Source: Methylococcaceae bacterium UBA1147 (lineage in GTDB: Bacteria; Pseudomonadota; Gammaproteobacteria; Methylococcales; UBA1147). Taken from it: 8,598 nucleotides of DNA. A program made the translations under genes and the position numbers. The notes under the pieces were generated by a model that did not search any database, was not told the origin of the DNA, and saw nothing but the letters and a program-made list of their open reading frames with translations. The DNA is taken from the NCBI GenBank assembly GCA_002311315.1, contig DBZZ01000029.1:6391-14988 (forward strand), given 5' to 3'. Every line of letters starts with the position of its first letter. Position 1 is the stretch's first letter. This document shows positions 6,917 through 8,598 of this stretch, one piece after another.

Positions 6917-7399
6917 ATGAGTTATTCGGATTTGCTTCTCTCGTTCCCGGTGCCGGGGATACTGGTCTGGATTGGTCTTCGATCGTCGAAAGATCTTCCA
7001 ATGACCGAGGTTGACGAGGTCATGGCCTGTTCGCAAACAGGGTTGATCGGTGACCGTTACGCCGGCAAGTCGGGCAAGCGCCAAGTGAGCCTGCTGCAGT
7101 ACGAACACCTGGCCGTCATTGGTGCCCTGACCGGTCGCAGCGTCTGTCCGGATCTTCTTCGACGGAACCTCGTGGTGTCTGGCATCAACCTGCTTGCACT
7201 GAAAAAGATCCATTTTCGAATCGGGGACGCGGTTCTCGAGATTACCGGTGTCTGTCACCCGTGCTCGAAGATGGAAAAGGTTCTGGGTCCCGGTGGTTTC
7301 AACGCGATGCGCGGACATGGGGGAGTAACCGCTCGAATTGCGCAGGGGGGGCGAATACGATTGGGTGACGGGGTGATCCCGATCGGCGCATGGGAGTAG
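6917..7399 (+). CDS. MOSC-domain protein
   Basis: A 160-residue protein consisting of little more than one MOSC domain, the fold of the molybdenum-cofactor sulfurase C-terminus and of YiiM/YuaD-type proteins; these bind or transfer sulfur or metal, often in molybdenum-cofactor or detoxification chemistry. Visible family features are PGILVWIGLR near the N-terminus, GLIGDRYAGKSGKRQVSLLQ, LRRNLVVSGINL, the Cys in HPCSKME (C116), GPGGFNAMRGHGGVTA and a final RLGDGV. The conserved Cys suggests a persulfide or metal role, but no substrate is known. ATG 6917 gives the short lead (MSYSDLLLSFPVPG) I expect for this subgroup; GTG 6875 would add 14 residues and has GGAGG at 6867-6871, though only three bases away, directly after an in-frame TAG. 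It starts 66-108 bp after the HAD gene and may be read from the rluC transcript. No molybdenum-cofactor genes are adjacent. Confidence 0.85.
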   Translation: MSYSDLLLSFPVPGILVWIGLRSSKDLPMTEVDEVMACSQTGLIGDRYAGKSGKRQVSLLQYEHLAVIGALTGRSVCPDLLRRNLVVSGINLLALKKIHFRIGDAVLEITGVCHPCSKMEKVLGPGGFNAMRGHGGVTARIAQGGRIRLGDGVIPIGAWE

Positions 7400-7572
7400 C
7401 CGACCGCTGGGTCGATAACGGAATCGGCGTTCATCGGAGAACCGGCCCGGATTAAATCGATCCTCCCGTCTGCGCTGACCCTGCGGCAGCAGCGCCTGAT
7501 TGACCTTGACCATTACGGCTTGCGGGGGGCAAGATTTGTCTTGACGGTACAGGTAATAACTATTAGGGTGGT

Positions 7573-7649
7573 TGCCCATTTTTTCCGGCTTGCTAAGCGT
7601 TTTACCCGTGGTCGAAAAAAGAACATTGGCACCGTCTGTAAAATGGGCA
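7573..7649. repeat. 10-bp perfect inverted repeat flanking the ilv -35 region
   Basis: TGCCCATTTT (7573-7582) and AAAATGGGCA (7640-7649) are exact reverse complements separated by 57 bases. The right arm touches the first bases of the proposed -10 hexamer and the left arm includes a T-run. In DNA it could be a pair of operator half-sites; in RNA from an upstream promoter it could form a long-range stem. Function is not established. Confidence 0.45.
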
Positions 7650-7653
7650 TAAT
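7626..7653 (+). promoter_or_regulatory. Candidate sigma70 promoter for the acetolactate synthase gene
   Basis: TTGGCA (7626-7631) and CATAAT (7648-7653) each match the consensus at five of six positions with a 16-bp spacer. Transcription would start near 7660, giving a leader of only about 20-30 bases before the start codon. That leaves no room for a classical attenuator on this transcript. The downstream gene is therefore likely the first of its own operon. Confidence 0.5.
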
Positions 7654-7678
7654 CCGACAATCAATAAATTAGGAAAGG

Positions 7679-8598
7679 ATGGGAATCGTGGAGCTGAGCG
7701 GCGCGGAAATCTTGATGCGGTGTTTGAAAGAAGAAGGGGTGGAGTACATATTTGGCTACCCGGGTGGGGCGGTACTCCATATTTATGACGCACTGTTCCA
7801 GCAGGACGATGTCAAACACATCCTGGTCCGCCACGAGCAGGGGGCGACGCATGCCGCCGACGGATACGCACGAGCAACGGGCAAGCCTGGCGTAGTGCTG
7901 GTGACCTCGGGGCCGGGAGCCACCAACGCCGTAACCGGCATTGCCACTGCCTACCTGGATTCGATTCCGTTGATCGTGATCTCTGGGCAGGTGCCATCAC
8001 CGGTAATCGGAAGCGATGCCTTTCAGGAAGTCGACATGGTGGGGATTACTCGCCCGTGCGTTAAGCACAATTTCCTGGTCAAGCACGTGAGCGAGATTGC
8101 CGTAACGATGAAGAAAGCCTTCATGGTTGCAACCACCGGTCGACCCGGGCCTGTAGTGGTTGATATACCCAAGGATACTACGGACCCCTCGATCAAGGTT
8201 CCATTCAAGTATCCGAAACGAATATCAATGCGTTCTTACAATCCTGTAGTAAAGGGGCACAAGGGCCAGATCAAGAAAGCGGTTGATGTTATTCTGGAAG
8301 CCGAGCGTCCGATGATCTACAGCGGTGGCGGGGTTGTGCTCGGTAACGCTGCCAAGGAACTGACCGAGTTCACGAAACACCTGGGCTATCCGATTACCAA
8401 TACCCTGATGGGTCTGGGTGCGTACCCGGCGACCGATTCGCAATTCGTCGGGATGCTGGGTATGCACGGGACCTACGAAGCAAACATGGCCATGCATGAA
8501 TGCGATGTACTCATCGCGATCGGGGCGCGTTTTGACGACCGGGTAACCGGAAAGCTTAGTGAATTCTGTCCCAATTCGAAGATCATCCATCTTGACGT
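7679..8598 (+). CDS. ilvI: Acetolactate synthase large (catalytic) subunit, 3' end beyond the window
   Basis: ThDP-dependent acetohydroxyacid synthase, the first common step of valine, leucine and isoleucine synthesis: it condenses pyruvate with pyruvate or 2-oxobutyrate. The window holds 306 codons of about 570-590. The frame is open to the edge. Visible are SGAEILMRCL, FGYPGGAV, catalytic ThDP glutamate E53 in VRHEQ, VLVTSGPGATNAVTGIATAY, FQEVDMVGITRP, GRPGPVVVDIPKD and SMRSYNPVVKGHKGQIK, the last very like E. coli IlvI; the FAD-binding middle domain has begun (GMHGTYEANMAMHECDV). The ThDP-pyrophosphate motif lies beyond the edge. ATG 7679 has AGGA at 7671-7674, spaced 4; GTG 7688 (VELSGAEI) has AAAGGA spaced 8 and fits family N-termini, so the true start may be nine bases on. 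ilvH and ilvC would be expected next. ilvB is an equally used symbol; the catabolic AlsS type is less likely given the IlvI-like sequence. Confidence 0.95.
   Translation, partial: MGIVELSGAEILMRCLKEEGVEYIFGYPGGAVLHIYDALFQQDDVKHILVRHEQGATHAADGYARATGKPGVVLVTSGPGATNAVTGIATAYLDSIPLIVISGQVPSPVIGSDAFQEVDMVGITRPCVKHNFLVKHVSEIAVTMKKAFMVATTGRPGPVVVDIPKDTTDPSIKVPFKYPKRISMRSYNPVVKGHKGQIKKAVDVILEAERPMIYSGGGVVLGNAAKELTEFTKHLGYPITNTLMGLGAYPATDSQFVGMLGMHGTYEANMAMHECDVLIAIGARFDDRVTGKLSEFCPNSKIIHLD

Larger units (their letters stand above)
7400..7678. other. Intergenic region upstream of the acetolactate synthase gene
   Basis: A 279-bp gap without a convincing gene. It holds the promoter at 7626-7653, a second weaker candidate (TTGACG 7541-7546, 17 bp, TAGGGT 7564-7569), a small dyad CAAGA-TTTG-TCTTG (7530-7543), a weak 4-bp hairpin with T-run (GGGT-GGTT-GCCC 7566-7577, Ts 7579-7584), a hairpin GCTT-GCT-AAGC (7588-7598) and a 10-bp inverted repeat (7573-7582 and 7640-7649). 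The short hairpin before the T-run is too weak to call a terminator. The first 100 bp shows nothing notable. Confidence 0.5.

Noticed and set aside
7566..7584. Possible intrinsic terminator after the MOSC gene
   Set aside because: The stem is only four pairs including a G-T pair; the T-run alone is not enough.
6797..7660. Long minus-strand open frame (287 codons) across the MOSC gene and the ilv upstream gap
   Set aside because: It lies antisense to a gene with clear MOSC motifs, its translation shows no recognisable domain, and it looks like a by-product of the opposite strand's codon use.
1..8598. Search for a defence island, CRISPR array, mobile element or other new system
   Set aside because: All genes fall in well-known core families, on one strand and with similar base composition; no direct-repeat arrays, transposases, integrases or nuclease/toxin pairs were seen.

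Overview
The window looks like ordinary core chromosome of a gammaproteobacterium with moderate GC content (mid-50s percent by eye). Three things point there: ClpB residues fall at the same numbers as in E. coli, there is an OprI/Lpp-type alanine-zipper lipoprotein, and an RluC is followed by a Gph-like HAD phosphatase. A sodium-coupled amino-acid carrier would fit a marine or saline habitat, but that is inference. All eight genes are on the + strand. I see no rRNA, tRNA, CRISPR array, insertion sequence or phage gene.

Layout. At 5-2584 is a complete clpB disaggregase gene, starting almost at the left edge, so its promoter is outside the window. After about 140 bp comes an AGCS-family sodium:alanine/glycine symporter (2725-4074). 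A secreted YkuD-fold (L,D-transpeptidase-type) enzyme follows 22 bp later (4097-4672). After a 112-bp gap carrying a short REP-like motif comes a tiny outer-membrane lipoprotein gene (4785-4982), closed by a strong intrinsic terminator at about 5005-5036. A second block holds the 23S rRNA pseudouridine synthase rluC (about 5191-6120), a HAD phosphatase overlapping it by 17 bp (6104-6808) and a MOSC-domain protein (about 6917-7399). After a 279-bp gap with a good sigma70-type promoter, the large catalytic subunit of acetolactate synthase (ilvI/ilvB) starts at about 7679 and runs off the right edge.

How the genes fit together. The clearest functional link is between the YkuD enzyme and the lipoprotein. 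The lipoprotein ends in lysine, as Lpp and OprI do, and YkuD enzymes form or break the bond between such a lysine and peptidoglycan. The YkuD active site reads GCIA rather than the usual GCIR, so attachment versus detachment is open. rluC and the HAD gene are translationally overlapping. The truncated ilv gene begins branched-chain amino-acid synthesis and probably starts its own operon. No undescribed multi-gene system is evident; the findings are modest local observations.
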